Shown piece after piece: positions 11,641-23,368 of a stretch of 64,000 bases of DNA. The first letter of the stretch is position 1. Each line of letters begins with the position of its first letter. The position numbers were made by a program, and so were the translations under genes. Under the pieces are notes generated by a model. It was not told the origin of the DNA. It searched no databases and worked only from the letters and a program-made list of their open reading frames with translations. The DNA comes from Hymenopellis radicata (lineage: Eukaryota; Basidiomycota; Agaricomycetes; Agaricales; Physalacriaceae): contig JADNRX010000231.1 in NCBI GenBank assembly GCA_015501595.1, positions 24,277 to 88,276 on the forward strand, read 5' to 3'.

Positions 11641-12020
11641 ACATGGAGTCATCGGTCATGGTTGTACGAAGCAGTCATCGTTCCCGGAGTCGTGCCACTT
11701 GTGGATCTCGTGAAAGCATCATCACCAAACCACGATGGCATGAAGAATGCAAAGCCGAGAAGGGTAATCCTTCTATGGTATCGACAGTGACCACAATCCA
11801 CGAACACATGCACGACATTGCAAACTTTCCCGCCGACAACTTACCCTTCGTCTTGGAACATATCGACATCGGATTGCACAACCTAATCGTCTCCCGTGAC
11901 GACCCGACACGAACTGTATCAAGAAAAGGAACAAACCTCATTGCCCAATGTCACTGTCAGACGATGCGAATGCACGATTCATCAGATCATGGATTGAGTA
12001 CAGGTACTAAGTGCAGATAA
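11640..12020 (+). pseudogene. Fragment of an APH-type phosphotransferase
   Basis: The stretch at about 11815-11915 translates to FPADNLPFVLEHIDIGLHN followed by LIVSRDDPTR. This aligns with FPSDDLPFVLEHIDFGFHN and MIVAQDDPTR of the intact gene at 17.6-18.9 kb. In the APH fold this is the catalytic loop (HxDxxxxN). The downstream metal-binding DWE part is missing: the frame runs into unrelated sequence after DDPTR. No N-terminal lobe is visible upstream. It is best read as a decayed partial duplicate, in the opposite orientation to the intact copy. Confidence 0.7.
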
Positions 12021-12042
12021 TGGGTAGTGCTATGCTTTCTAA

Positions 12043-14399
12043 CTATGTCTGGGTATGAGTCTTGGCTTTCTTCTTCGGGGGGATGATATCTGGTGACTTC
12101 CGGAGCCTTACGCGTTTAATCAGTGAATCGACCGCATTATTGTCTACTTGCTTTTGCCAGGGCTTGTATTTCTTTGTCGCGTCGGTCCATCCCACGACGT
12201 AGAAGGACCCGGGATTGGACGGGTTAAAGAGAATGCTGTCTCCAAGCCCCGTATGCGCAATTTTCGCCTCCTTGTGCAGTCGATCCACCCATTCTCGAAT
12301 GTTCTGTCTAAAAATACTTGCAGTGAGCGAATGCACGACGCGTGATGCAGAAAGGGGCGTACTCTAAGTCATCATCTATGTTGTCGGCAATAGCCAAAGG
12401 GTAATAGCCATCGCAGTGCTCCATGAAGCACGCCGTGAAGTGGTTACCATCCTTCTCACCCGAGAAGACGCCGTACATCTTTGGAACCCTGCTCGAAATG
12501 TATTCTGAACAATCTTCCAAGCCGCTGAGATGATTGTTCTCATCCACAATTTCTACCTGCGCATCATTCCAGGCAATCTTCATCAACAATGGCTTGCCGT
12601 AAGGTGTTTCGGCCTCATCATCGTTGATGAAGTGACAGAGGAAGGCCCGCCATCCTCCTGCCTTTTCGCAATGAATCTTGACATGCAGTGTGATCGCTCC
12701 CGGAGTGAGGGACTCTAAAGTCAGAGGAGATCCTGCGTCGACAAAATATGCTTTCAGGTCGTCGTCTTCATCCCAGGAAATTTGGACTTGCGCAGCCCTG
12801 AGGAATCGGCAATGTACAGCGTCAAATGATTCGGGGTTGCCCTGAAGCATGTTAGAAGATGTGTTGCCAGATGCATAGGCCACTAACCGATACTGTTGTA
12901 GGTAAAAATTTCCCAACGGACGGCTCAAGCAAGGACGATAACTCGGCGAAACCAAGGGTCGAGTTATATAGGTCGATCTCGCCTATACAAGTCTGTCTGA
13001 AGGTAGATGGCAAAGTACCGGCCTCCATGTGTTCCATGTTTTTTCGTCCTCGACTGATTGCATCATTGAATGCGGCTATGTTAATTCCAGTATGAAGCCC
13101 AATGTGTGTCGTGGACGGAAATGGCTGGCGATCCACGGGTAGGATATCAGATATGTAGAGTGTTTGATTGCCGCGTACACGAAGGCAGATGATTTCCAAG
13201 TTGCCGCCTGTGAGGATGATGAAAGTGGCATCCACGGCTACAGCCTTTGCCCACAACTAAGGAAGGGTTAGAATCACGATATAAATCAGTTCGATTGATG
13301 AAGCGTACCAGATGAAGCAGTATTGAAACTACGAGTTTAAGCTCGTCACTGAAGGATGCCTCAAAAGATTCTACAGCCGGGTCACAGTTTGCGACCAACT
13401 TGAGAGCTGGATCGCCGTCAACACCCGTTGGCCTACCAGAACGAGGGGACAGCCTATCCATATCGACGGTACAACGATCCGAGCCACAGAAGCAGTGACG
13501 GTCATCCTTGCCTTTGCAGGTTAATGAAGTCAGCTTGAGTCTTTGTCTAGCGAATTGCTCAACGGCCCACAGAGGAAACTTGCCATCAAGCGGCGCACAT
13601 ATTGCTTGAAAGTCCGTCACCTGGATATCAGAAAGACGAAATCTTTGGATAGCATCAATTCCCATCTGCAGCATCTCTCTCATCGAAGGGCTAACGCGTG
13701 GCAGGGAGGGATCAATGGAGACGTAGCCTCCCGCGAGGGCTTCGGCGGAACCAGGATAAAGGTTTCGGGGGCTCTCCGTCCATTTCAGGAATCCTGACGT
13801 CTCCACGGATGATGAGTTCCCGACGAGGACCGATGAAAAGGTCGCCGCCATCGATTCTCTGTAGTGATGCGCTGCTTTCAAGTCACCAATTGACTCTATG
13901 GCTTGGCCTCTCCCGCTCGCATGGGCCTTAAACTTTTTTTGCATAGAGGAAGGTGAAAAATTATTTCGTGAAGGAATCTGAACATCAATGCTTGGATACT
14001 TCCATATGGACTCGACAAGGTGAACAGGGAGATCAGGAAAAGATTCGACACCATCGATCTGCAAGTTAGGTGCCAGATGCATGGCATAAAGGCCTGGGAA
14101 TGGCCCGGTGTAGTCGGGGGAAGTCTTTGTCGGAGAGGGTGCTGAGCGAAACTCGCATCAGTGTCGTTCGATATCATTGTGGCGCTTCTCTTTGAACCCG
14201 TAGGCGTTGGTGTCAGAGGAGGTCCAAATACATCGAGCGACATAGTCGAGGCTGCAACATCGCGGGTGTTATGGAACTTGGGGACGATGCTGTTGAGAAG
14301 AATGGAACGGATGGAGTTCGGGATTGTAGTGGGCCTGTCGTCGGACTCGCTCTGCATGGTATCCACCAGCGGCTCTGTTTGGTCGGAGGATATAGACAT
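12043..14399 (-). CDS. FunK1-like protein with degenerate kinase domain
   Basis: Related to the two FunK1 copies in this window. Its mid-region has WAKAVAVDATFIILTGGNLE ... RGNQTLYISDI ... HIGLHTGINIA, matching W..AV..DA..II...GN...I..R...QTL in the kinase copies. A kinase-like N-lobe follows (LLMKIAW, a VAIK-type Lys), but the catalytic loop reads IAHTGLGDSILF instead of HRDxxxxN, and the DFG position reads VGWTDA. A phosphotransfer-dead pseudokinase is inferred. The N-terminus is Ser/Thr-rich and starts at ATG 14399. A Cys/His cluster (DRHCFCGSDRCTVD) lies near 13470-13500. There are several introns, for example near 13260-13320. One frame break near 14140, at CCCCC, joins the leader to PDYTGPFPGLYAMHLAP and may be a sequence error. 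The C-terminus is basic (PPKKKAK). Confidence 0.65.
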
Positions 14400-14824
14400 A
14401 GAAGTGTTACAGTGATTACTGTCGACGTGTCAGAATCACTATTTCGCAGCAGCGGGGCACGTACCAGATGTGGGGAAAGAAGAAGGGATGCCGCACCTGC
14501 AAACGACCTGTGCGCTGTATTTATCGTGGCAATGATCAGGGTAGTAACATAAAGAACAAGGCAGACAAATGAGGACAAGCACATTAGACGCCCAAGCTAT
14601 TGTTCTTTTCTAGGGCTTGTGGGAACGCGCACACACAACATCAGACCAGACAACAATAACCGCGCTGGAATGAAGGACAGCATGACGGCCGCAATCAAGG
14701 TAATTGTTGTATTTCGCAAGATGTTCATCACTGGCTGCCGCCTATGGAGGGTCCATTTCAGCCCCGAAAGAATCCAGAATGCGATTGAGTCAATGAGTGC
14801 TCAGTGCTAGCTTGAACCTGCAAT
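14400..14824. other. Intergenic, upstream of the pseudokinase gene and of repeat arm 1
   Basis: No gene recognised. Minus-strand hydrophobic frames here are short and unsupported. Confidence 0.4.
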
Positions 14825-17133
14825 GGCCGTTGATCGCGGTCCCGGTCCGGAGTACCGGTATGTGATGCATGTGATGCGCGTCGCTTCACGTAACGTTATG
14901 TTCGTTTTCTCTACCCATCGCCGCTGCACTCTGTGAGAAGATGCCAGACCAAAGGACGGCGTCCTCCAGTCGACCGGCGCGCCGTCTCCTACGTGCCGCC
15001 AGAAACTCTTTGATTTCAATCCGCCATTTCTGCAAAGGAGCGAATCACTCACTCCACCCATTCCGGTCGCGCCATTGCACTTTCTGGATCGTCATATATC
15101 TGAAAGTCTTATTTTGAAGCACCTTAAAATCTTGCCTTCTTTTCATGTTGACTTGTTTGCTGCTTTGGGTCATTTTCCGCCCCGCTTGACACTTTGCAGG
15201 ACGAGTACTTCACATTTCATGAAATCTTCTCCTATGAAAGAATAGAGACTGCGGACGCACTTTCGATCATAAAGATACGCGAGGACGGCGTGGAATTCGC
15301 TACGACGCAAATAGCGTCCAGCCTCATCCTCCACCCAAGTCAACCTGACTGTACCGTTACTATGCTGATGTGGCTCAATGCGGATCACGCTATAAAGCCC
15401 ACGCTGGTGAACGAAAAGTACTCCTCTCAGAACCTTACTCTACATGTTTGGGACCTTTCACCAGACGATTTCAAGTCGTTGAACCGGAGAAATCGGGAGA
15501 TGTATACGCGTCTCCTTGCGCACACAACCCACCTGGCATCGTGTATGGTATTTTGTACCGATGGTTTGCCTGTCATGGAGGATATGGCGCGTCTAGATGC
15601 CATAGACGTCTTCCCCTGGCGCTTAGACTCGCATTACTCTGGGACATCATCTACACAAGCGCCGCCTCCCGACGCACCGGACCCTCTATGGACGTTACCG
15701 ACAACAGGGGGACCCCGTCGAAGTCGTCGAGTGCGTATCAGAGTGTCTTCGCAACACGCTACATCTCGCGATATCGGCCTCGTAGATCGTAGTACCGAGA
15801 AAGCAGACGGGTATGTTCCCCAATGCGAGGATTACATTCAAAAGGTGAGATATGACTTTTATAATATCGATTCTGGGAAGCTGAATGATTGAAGGCATGG
15901 GTAGCTGCTGTCAAAACCGACGCTTCCCTTATAATCTTCGACTGTGGAAACTTTGTGCGGATTGGCATTCGGCATCGTGAACTACAAACTCTGTTTCTGT
16001 CAAATCTTATTGACATTTGCTCCTGCAAGGACCCTTCGTACGGTGAACTGTGGACGGCGCTTCATATCGCGGTCGCTTCTGATGCCGTGCAGAGGGCGCG
16101 TCAATTGGGAACTCTCACTTGGGCAAACGGAAACAAACGTCCGAGTCGGCTCCGACGAATCGGTCCAAGCGACGTAAACTCGACGACGCCGCCGTGCAAG
16201 TCTTGGACGAGGTGAGTGCGACTCGTCGTATGAAGCTAGTCTGAGTAGTATTTACAGGAAATGACCAAATATATTGCTTCATTTCCCGCGCTGGCAGTAT
16301 TCTTCGGTTCAGTTACTTCGACTCGCCTGCTCCTCTTCTTCTCTTCCGAACGGAATCTGACCGCAGGCCTCGATACGAGCCAAAGGACTATCTCAGCATC
16401 ATCGCGGATAAGCCACTGGGTCAGGTGCTGTGGGCGACGTATATCGCGTTGTCATCGAATCTGCCGCCTCGACCACTGACAGTCGTCGTCCTTTCATCCT
16501 CAAGGTAGCTTCCAAAGAAGCCAGCATTCGGCGCCTAAAGCACGAGCTGCGCGTTTACCGACATTTACACGATGCCGGTGTGGCGGGATACCATCCGTAC
16601 TTGGTTTCCGCGAAAACCCGGATGCGAACTTATGTGTCCTGATGCTATCTGATGCTGGACTTCCCCTTGGACGGCGCATGGACAGTGACCGCAAAGTGGA
16701 TCTTTCCCCGCAGGCACAGTACGTCCAGTCCCTATCTTTCTAATTCGAGTTCTGAAATCGGATCTCTTCAGGGAATCGTTGCGCTCGATTCTTGGAAGCA
16801 TACATGAGGCGGGGATTCTGCATCGCGACGTCCGGTCTTGGAACATCATGGAGGATGCATCGGGGCGTGTTCGCTTCACCGACTTTGATCGCGCCAGTTT
16901 CCACGCCAAGGAGGCGGATTACGTTGCTGAGAGAGCAAGGCTGGATAAGTTTATTGGTGGAGAGTACGTGGATGATGATCGCGTCATTGGCGCAGATGAC
17001 CTTGCATCCACTCAGCGCCGGTGAAGATGATACCACTTCGACAGCTATCATTAGCGAGCTTCGCTCTTTATTCACTCCATAGTAGACTCACAGGTTGTTT
17101 CGGCGTTTCGTTAGTACATTACATATCTAGCAG
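14825..17133 (+). repeat. Inverted repeat arm 1 (FunK1 duplication)
   Basis: About 2.3 kb that matches the reverse complement of 27098-29400 at high identity, with scattered single-base changes and small indels. The match covers the upstream flank (GTTCGTTTTCTCTACCC near 14900), the whole kinase gene and a short 3' flank. It ends abruptly at CATATCTAGCAG. Identity is weaker in the outermost 80 bp on the left. Confidence 0.9.
15113..17075 (+). pseudogene. FunK1-type protein kinase, copy 1, start lost and frameshifted
   Basis: FunK1 kinases are an expanded Agaricomycete Ser/Thr-kinase-like family. The N-terminal FunK1 part is visible (YFTFHEIFSYERIETADALS ... LNADHAIKPTLVNEKYSSQN), then a kinase domain: GSGAVGDVYRVV (P-loop), FILKVASKE (Lys), GILHRDVRSWN (catalytic loop) and FTDFDRAS (DFD for DFG). 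Lesions versus copy 2: the ATG is TTG near 15134, an extra T follows in the leader, a base is missing just before the P-loop near 16420, and another is missing near 16585. Downstream parts that are broken in copy 2 (the ILKVAS junction; LPLGRRMDSD) read correctly here. It lies inside the inverted repeat arm, next to an F-box-like fragment. Confidence 0.8.
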
Positions 17134-17600
17134 GTCCTAAGAGAAGCGAAGCTTTTGATGAAACAGTCGATGCCATGGTTCTCTGGGCTAGAGAGGTTGC
17201 TAGAGCCGACTGCTGCACTGAGCCTGACGCCCTCGAACCCCGCAAAGTCAAATGTAATATTGGCTGCCTGACCTACATCATGAACATCAGACTGGAATTG
17301 ACAGAAGGAATCATGCTTGCTAGTCTTGCAGCTTGCTACTCACTGTTTCGCATATTTGCCAGTGTCAGCCATCTGAGTGTTGTACCGACGAATGAGGTTG
17401 TTGATTCGGTGGACAAGGCTATTCTCCATGAATGCACCAGAAACGCGCAGATTTTCCAGTGTATTGAGCGCCGGGGACCAACACGCGCTACTGAAGAGGT
17501 CGATGACCATTAGCGCACTGTTATATTCAGATGCTGAAATCCATATTGCGCAGAGACTAACCATGTCGAATTTAAAGTCCAAACAAGATCAGCATTGAAC
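17134..17600 (-). pseudogene. Fragment of an F-box/LRR-like gene
   Basis: The minus-strand frame reads ALMVIDLFSSACWSP ... NLRVSGAFMENSLVHRINNLIRRY, aligning with AMDLFGSTQWSP ... NLQVLGAFMENSLVHRINNLVHRY of the gene at 21.9-23.4 kb. DNA similarity continues down to about 17140 (AAGCTTTTGATG motif in both) with many small changes. Only the middle third of the gene survives, directly against the end of repeat arm 1. Confidence 0.75.
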
Positions 17601-17606
17601 GCAATC

Positions 17607-18889
17607 TTACAAATAGTCCTCCCCAACGTCTGGGGAAAACGGTATCACATCCTGCGGTACATAATTATCCGGATCCCAATCGCTCAGTTGCGACCGTTCC
17701 TGCAATTGTCTCACCGACCGAAACTCTGCGCTAACAGCCTCCCTCCACCGTCCAGGATTACCAAACAAGCGGTCCTGAATCACCTTTCGAAAACGCCTTC
17801 TACCCTCCAGAGGTTCCGGCTCGTCTACACAAGACGGAAACCTGAAAGCACCATTCGCCGCCCAGAGTGGGACAACGCGCGCGCCTTCCCAGTCAACTAG
17901 CCCCATGATCCTTGTCGGATCATCCTGCGCCACGATCATGTTGTGAAAACCGAAGTCGATGTGTTCCAGGACAAAAGGCAGATCGTCGGAAGGGAAAGCA
18001 AAGTCCTCGATATCGTGTACGACGGCATCTATGAAGGTCTGCCTGGTCACGGCCTCAGATGTTGTTGAGACGTATTTGTAGTCCAGGTCCTTTCGAGCCT
18101 GTGCGACCAGCCAATCTTTCGCAGTGCGGAAAGGGCCTGAATCGGGTGGTGCGAGCGCGCCAGCCCGATTGGACGGTAAACACATCATGGCTCCGATCTC
18201 GAATGCACCCGAAGAGGTTTCGTAAATGCTGCCAATTGCATCGAAGCCTGTCAATTGTATGAGCGTTGACCACATATCGGCAATTCGAAGACATAGAGTC
18301 TCTTTCTGAGATGGCGTGAGTGTAGACCACAAGTTCCATAGGTTGTTACCACTGATCTAGGGCAAAGAATTTTCAGCAGTTAGTAGGGTTGAGGAAGAGC
18401 AGCCGTACGAATTCGGTTGCCATCCAAGACCCTCCGACTAGACCGTCGGTGTCCATGTCGTACAAAAGGACATCTGGAACTGGTATATCGGTGTTGAGCT
18501 TTACGTATCGCATAGTCGATACCTGGAGGTGAGGTGGGTGTCAGGCGTAAGATATCAAGATGGAAGTCAAACCTCTGACGGTAGCGATTTGGGCGAAACC
18601 ATTCCACAATCCTCGAAAATAGAGGATTGTACGCGAATAAAGATCTTCCCGAGCCGCTCCATGGATGCGGTGTATGTCTTGTAGGAGGCAGGTGCTGTTA
18701 GACGAATCAATCTAATCGACGTTCAACGTACTAGGTGATGGCTTCCGCCTGCCCATGTAAATGAAAACACTTTTGATTGAGGTATACGGTAATCTTACCT
18801 CCAGCTGACTGAAAATCGAGGCATTTGTCGAGCAGTTTCTCTTCTAAGCGTGTCTTGAGAGCGTGCTTGTTGATGGTGGTTGAAGGCAT
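17607..18889 (-). CDS. APH/choline-kinase-fold phosphotransferase-like protein
   Basis: Aminoglycoside-phosphotransferase-fold proteins phosphorylate small hydroxylated molecules; many fungal members have no known substrate. Seen: a start exon MPSTTINKHALKTRLEEKLL, and an N-lobe exon reading RYVKLNTDIPVPDVLLYD ... GGSWMATEFV, typical of the family. The catalytic block VLEHIDFGFHNMIV (HxDxxxxN) and metal-binding LVDWEGA lie near 17900-17990. The C-terminus ends VGEDYL. Four or so introns are inferred between 18332 and 18850, and their exact borders are uncertain. A partial copy of the catalytic region lies at 11.8 kb on the other strand. Resistance or signalling roles would be guesswork. Confidence 0.75.
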
Positions 18890-19900
18890 AGAAGCGCGGT
18901 TTCCATTTTGGGCTCCATCAAAATGATTTCACGGCCACATTCACGGAAATTGACAAGAGTCCGTGTATGGGGGCTCGCATGGAATTCCCAATCCATTGAG
19001 TTTCTTCTCGTACAGAACGTCGCATGACGAATGCACCGACTTGGCGTGGAGCACCAGATACGTACTGCCTTACAGGCATCGCGATAAAAAATGACTCACT
19101 TTACAGCTAACTTCCAAGTTCGTCTATCATCTGCGTCCCCGTATCAGCTTATCGTGTGCTACTAACATCACGAAACCACGGACTACACACCCTTTTAGGT
19201 ACGCTTTTGGAATATGACTCGTCTAGAGCATTTTTGGAGCGTGTACTTGCATCAAGCATGCGCGATTCGTTTCGGACGTTCTTGGCGGAGTTCTTAGCCA
19301 TCCCTATCCGAATATAGATCTTAACATCTATCTCTGTTTAGCAGAAATCATGGGTTGGTTGTTCAGAGGAAGGGCTCTGATAGCAGCCACAATGTGGCGC
19401 ACCAACTATACCAGTAGCAGTGTCATTGAGACGGTTATAAGGCCATACCTGCTATCGAGAAGAGCGAGAGGAATTACTCAGAACGGAACTGACTCCCAAT
19501 AATCTTGTGTCACTTGGCGTAAGTAGACGCGCCGGCAGAGATGCTTATCCGTCATGCAGCACGATCACCTGCGCGGGGCCTAGAAGAGCAGACTCAGGCT
19601 CACAGTAATATCAAACGTATTCTGTTGGACGTGACAGTTTGCAGTCGATAAGACCCAAGACTTGACGGCTGCGAGCCTACAATCACAGATCTAATAGCTA
19701 TTTTACCGAGCGGAGTCCTATCAACTCGAGTCACTGTCCGGGGATTCAGCTTCGTTCTTTGAGAGTTCTGTTCTGGGACTACCTTTACAGCTTTCCGCTC
19801 ACGTTGTTTATAAGGCCGCGTTCGGGAGAAACCTGAGCATTCAATATTTAGCACTCTAACAGTCACCGCTTCGAATCAATCGTCCCGTCACCTTTTATCG
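18890..19900. other. Intergenic, no gene recognised
   Basis: About 1 kb with only short frames. No domain, repeat boundary or RNA gene is evident. Confidence 0.45.
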
Positions 19901-19917
19901 CCCTCCTGCATTCAACA

Positions 19918-20240
19918 TGGCTTCCCCCCGCGTCCCGTTGTCACCAAGATTTGGGATCAGAAGAACAGATGGAACGTCGGCGAACAGTGCGTCTGGAAAG
20001 AGAGTGGAACGCAATTCTGGCGATTCGAGTGTATCAGGCAGCGTGAGTGCTTGATTGGCCACACGAGTAGACAGAAGTGACAATCACCATCGTAGACGCC
20101 CGCGATGGCAGCTCCAAGGTACAAATCATATCGTCCTTCGAAGCCCTTTAGCTGATGTTTGGACGTAGCCCGTTGTTGACGCTACAACACTATATTGGCG
20201 ATTCCTAGGCAAAGCGTAAGGTGTTGACGCTAAATCTGAA
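19918..20240 (+). CDS. Weak candidate small gene
   Basis: A protein-like frame, PVVTKIWDQKNRWNVGEQCV followed by WKESGTQFWRFECIRQ, can be spliced over GTGAGT...CATCGTAG and GTACAA...TTCCTAG to end in AKRKVLTLNLK and TGA. The nearest ATG (19918, MASP) is out of frame by one base, exactly at a run of six C. Either the start is elsewhere or one C is missing from the sequence. Cys- and Trp-rich composition would suit a small secreted protein, but no signal peptide is visible. Confidence 0.25.
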
Positions 20241-20473
20241 GTGAAGAGCGATCCGGTAAGCTTACTGAGCCAGTCTGAAGATTCTTCTCAATAATGCTGT
20301 ATTTAGTTCTTTGTCCTTTAAGCATCTGTGCTCAACCCATCCCTCACCGAAATTCCAATGTTCCCTTCTCTTCCCTTTCGCAATTTTTGTAAAATGCACT
20401 CTAGTCGTCGTCTGTACCTATGCCATAAATGCAACTGTTGTGTTACACCTTTGAACGGTTATCCTCGCACAGG

Positions 20474-20620
20474 TGGTTGCAGTGAACGATAACACTTTCA
20501 TTCTACATGGCGGTGGCAAGGATGCATCGGCTGGACGGGTGCTACCTCAACACTTTCAACTAGCAACCGACGGAAAGTGTGTTGACAGTTGTACAAGTAT
20601 GGAGCTGAATAGCACTTAGC
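20474..20620 (+). other. Isolated coding-like exon
   Basis: A 147-bp open frame follows a CTCGCACAG acceptor-like site: VVAVNDNTFILHGGGKDASA and then GRVLPQHFQLATDGKCVDSC. It could be a further exon of the preceding candidate. The two Cys and the Gly run are notable, but no family was recognised. Confidence 0.2.
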
Positions 20621-20829
20621 ACAGGCTCAACGAAGAGAAGGGGTGGTAGGAGAAAGCCAGATGACAAAAGTTTCAGGCACACCTGCAATCAGTGAGTTTG
20701 AGCAGCTTTGACAGCCCTTATTGCTAAGAACGAGGAAACACAAAAACGATATCTCAAGAGAGAAATATGTTGATCTACATGTGCGCCGTCAGTTAGAACC
20801 GAAAAATCATAAGGCAGAAGAGACTTACG

Positions 20830-21501
20830 CTATGCAGGCCGGAGCGCGTCAGCCTGTTTTCGATGGAACCTCTCGAGCCTGGCTTCGATCTCCATCTCCT
20901 CCAGCGCAGCTTCAGACCAGGCCAAGAAGCCCTCCGTGTCATATATCTCCTGCAGACGCTGACGCGTCGCCACCCAATTCCACTGAGAGACCGAGTCAGG
21001 TGTGTCGTCCTCGTCAGAGTAGGTATGCAGGTTGTGAATCCGCGATGTGATTACTGGCATCCTGTGCGCCAACATCGAGCGCATACGATACGAGATTTCG
21101 TGAACCTAAAAGCATATTCAAAACAGATTTTACGGGAAGGATGATGAACGCACGTTATTGACACCCAAGACCGCCATCCCTCCCCATATGGTCGCTGCTG
21201 ACGTGACGGCGACGCCAGTCGTCGCGATTCCAAAGGCCATAGCCATGCGCAGTACGGCCTCCATCGGCGGTCGCGCCTTTATCACTAGGCCAGGCCGTAT
21301 GACATCCCTGATCAACGCGCGAATGTTCAGCGATGTTTTTGGAACCGGCGCCGTTGTTGGGAGCGCCTCTACCACTGTTGTATGTGGCAGCGTCGATGAA
21401 GATGCGCTAGCCGTCCTCCGTGGAGGGGTTTTCGCTAGGGCATTGTTGCGAGAAATCCGACGAAAGGCGAGGATCCCAAGGGGTATGGCCTGTACAGACA
21501 T
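20830..21501 (-). CDS. Hypothetical single-pass membrane protein
   Basis: Family not recognised. From ATG 21501 the protein has an Arg/Ser-rich N-terminus (RRISRNNALAKTPPRRTAS) that could act as a mitochondrial presequence. One hydrophobic segment follows (AFGIATTGVAVTSAATIWGGMAVLGV, near 21170-21250). A 48-bp intron (GTGCGT ... TGCTTTTAG, 21106-21153) leads to VHEISYRMRSMLAHRMPVI and an acidic/helical tail (LEEMEIEARLERFHRKQADA). The open frame can be extended upstream to 21718 only by changing frame, so the shorter start is preferred. It lies in the accessory block between the two FunK1 arms. Confidence 0.55.
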
Positions 21502-21882
21502 TATTACGCGCTAGAAAGAGCGAAAGATGGTGGCGAACAGCAGCGGGCAGCCATGTGCGCCGCGTCGGCGGTCGAGCTGGCTGTTCGTCCATTGCATCCC
21601 GCCGTGTTGGTGGTCTTGGTGGTTGTTCATAAGGAAGTTGCATCTGGTCCACGGCGATCGGTTTCTGATTCGGCACCTGCTCGGCACTGGACAAGTTGAA
21701 CCTTCGAACGGGCAACATTGGTAGCGGCAGGTAAATCTATACCTGACCTATGTTACCGCTGGAACACACTGATTTCGAGTCCGGAACCCTTCCGAGACCT
21801 GTCCCTACTAGTTCAAGTACACCTATTTCTTTCTAATCAAGTAACTTGGTATACACACACTAAACCCAACAATTAACCTGGT

Positions 21883-23368
21883 CTACTGCCTCGTAGGATC
21901 AAATAGCTCCTCCAAAATCGTCAACGCACTTCTCGCACCGCTGGCCAAAAAATACTTTGCAGCAATCTTTGGGAAGACGTGTTCAAGAAGAAAACCTCGC
22001 AACCCCACCAAGAAGGTCTTGCCGCCGTTGCTGGCGCGGGGACAGACATAGAAATTCACCGCCTCCAGCTCCAAAGGGTCCCCAGATAAGGCCGTGTCCA
22101 GGCGCTCCCACGAGTCATCTATCGACCCGGAGACTGCCCGGTCCACGTAGAAATAGAACTTGACCGTTCTGAGTCGAGACTCTGAGCGTACGGCAGCTAA
22201 GCTTTTGATGTAGCAGTCAACACCGTGACCATCGGATTCCATGAGGTTAAGATCAATGTCCACCACTGCACTGAGCGTGATGCTCTCGACACTCGAAAAG
22301 TCGAATGGGATGTTGACTAGTTTGCCTAGGGAATCAACGTCAGAATGAACTGAAGAGAGACTTTGCTTGCTACTCACAGTTTCGCATATGGCTAGCGTTA
22401 AGCATTTGATGGTCGACTGGTATCGATGAACGAGATTGTTGATTCGGTGGACAAGGCTGTTCTCCATGAACGCGCCTAAAACCTGCAGATTCTCCATTGC
22501 TTTGAGTGGGGACCACTGCGTGCTACCGAAGAGGTCCATGGCCATTAGCCCACCGTTGAATTTAGCATGGGTGGGTTCGGGGAAGATGAATTCCAGAGTA
22601 CGAACGGACAGGAAGGAAGAGCGATGGGGCTTGTCAACCATGTTCCAGCGAATCCAAGTGCTCTCGTTGTCCCAATCATTAACGAAAACGCGAAGGGCCC
22701 TACTTAACTCGACATGACTGATGTTTGGACGCAGAGAGAGGCCCTTAATCTCAAGATTGTAAAGTCCCGCTGTCGTCCAGCAACTAAGGAATGTGCAGAA
22801 AGCCCGGACATCAGAGAACTTGCACATTCCTAATTTGCAAGTTGCCACCTGTGATGGTTGCGAAGCGCACAAGGACGCAATGGACTCCGTTGACATGAAA
22901 TTATGGATGCCGAAAATTACAAGTATCGTGAGGTGGTCCATCTTCGGAACGAAGGATACAACGGAGTTGAAGAGTGGATGGTCAGACATGGGGCAGACCT
23001 GGTCATCATCATCGGACAGCTCCAGCAGCTGCACAAATGTAGCGACACTGGGGTCATTTTCGAGCGCCTGACAAAGATTGCGGAGAGAGGTGTCCAAGTC
23101 GTGGTCGTATACGCGGAGAGAGACGTGGCGAAAGAGGATTTTACGTATGATGCGGATGGTGTCCGGCCAGACTAAGCAGACAGCACGAAGGTCGCGGTGG
23201 TATGCCGCCTCTTCTTTCTCAATGATTTCGAGATCAAAGACGGGATGAGGGGGCGGCTCTAGTTCGCTGATGATGAGAGATTTGATCTCGAGCGGAAGTT
23301 TGGACTAATGTGTTGCCACCGAATTAGTAAACGGGAGGCAAAACTTTCTAAGGACCGATACGTACCAT
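21883..23368 (-). CDS. F-box/LRR-like protein, paralog A
   Basis: Likely an F-box-like substrate adaptor of the kind expanded in Agaricomycetes. The inferred start exon is ATG alone (23366-23368), followed at once by a 61-bp GT-AG intron. Exon 2 begins SKLPLEIKSLIISELEPPP and continues DLRAVCLVWPDTIRIIRKIL, the F-box-like helix pattern. The rest (404 aa open frame) is leucine-rich and repeat-like. A 52-bp GTGAGT...CCTAG segment near 22330-22380 looks like an intron, but removing it would break the frame, so it is kept as coding. A relative with the same ATG-intron start lies at 25.2-26.7 kb and a fragment at 17.1-17.6 kb. Confidence 0.65.

Noticed and set aside
17607..18889. Antibiotic resistance gene
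   Set aside because: The APH fold is shared by many eukaryotic small-molecule kinases. Nothing here points to an aminoglycoside substrate.
22330..22381. 52-bp GTGAGT...CCTAG intron in paralog A
   Set aside because: Splice signals look good, but removal shifts the frame into a stop within a few codons, whereas the unspliced frame continues with conserved sequence.
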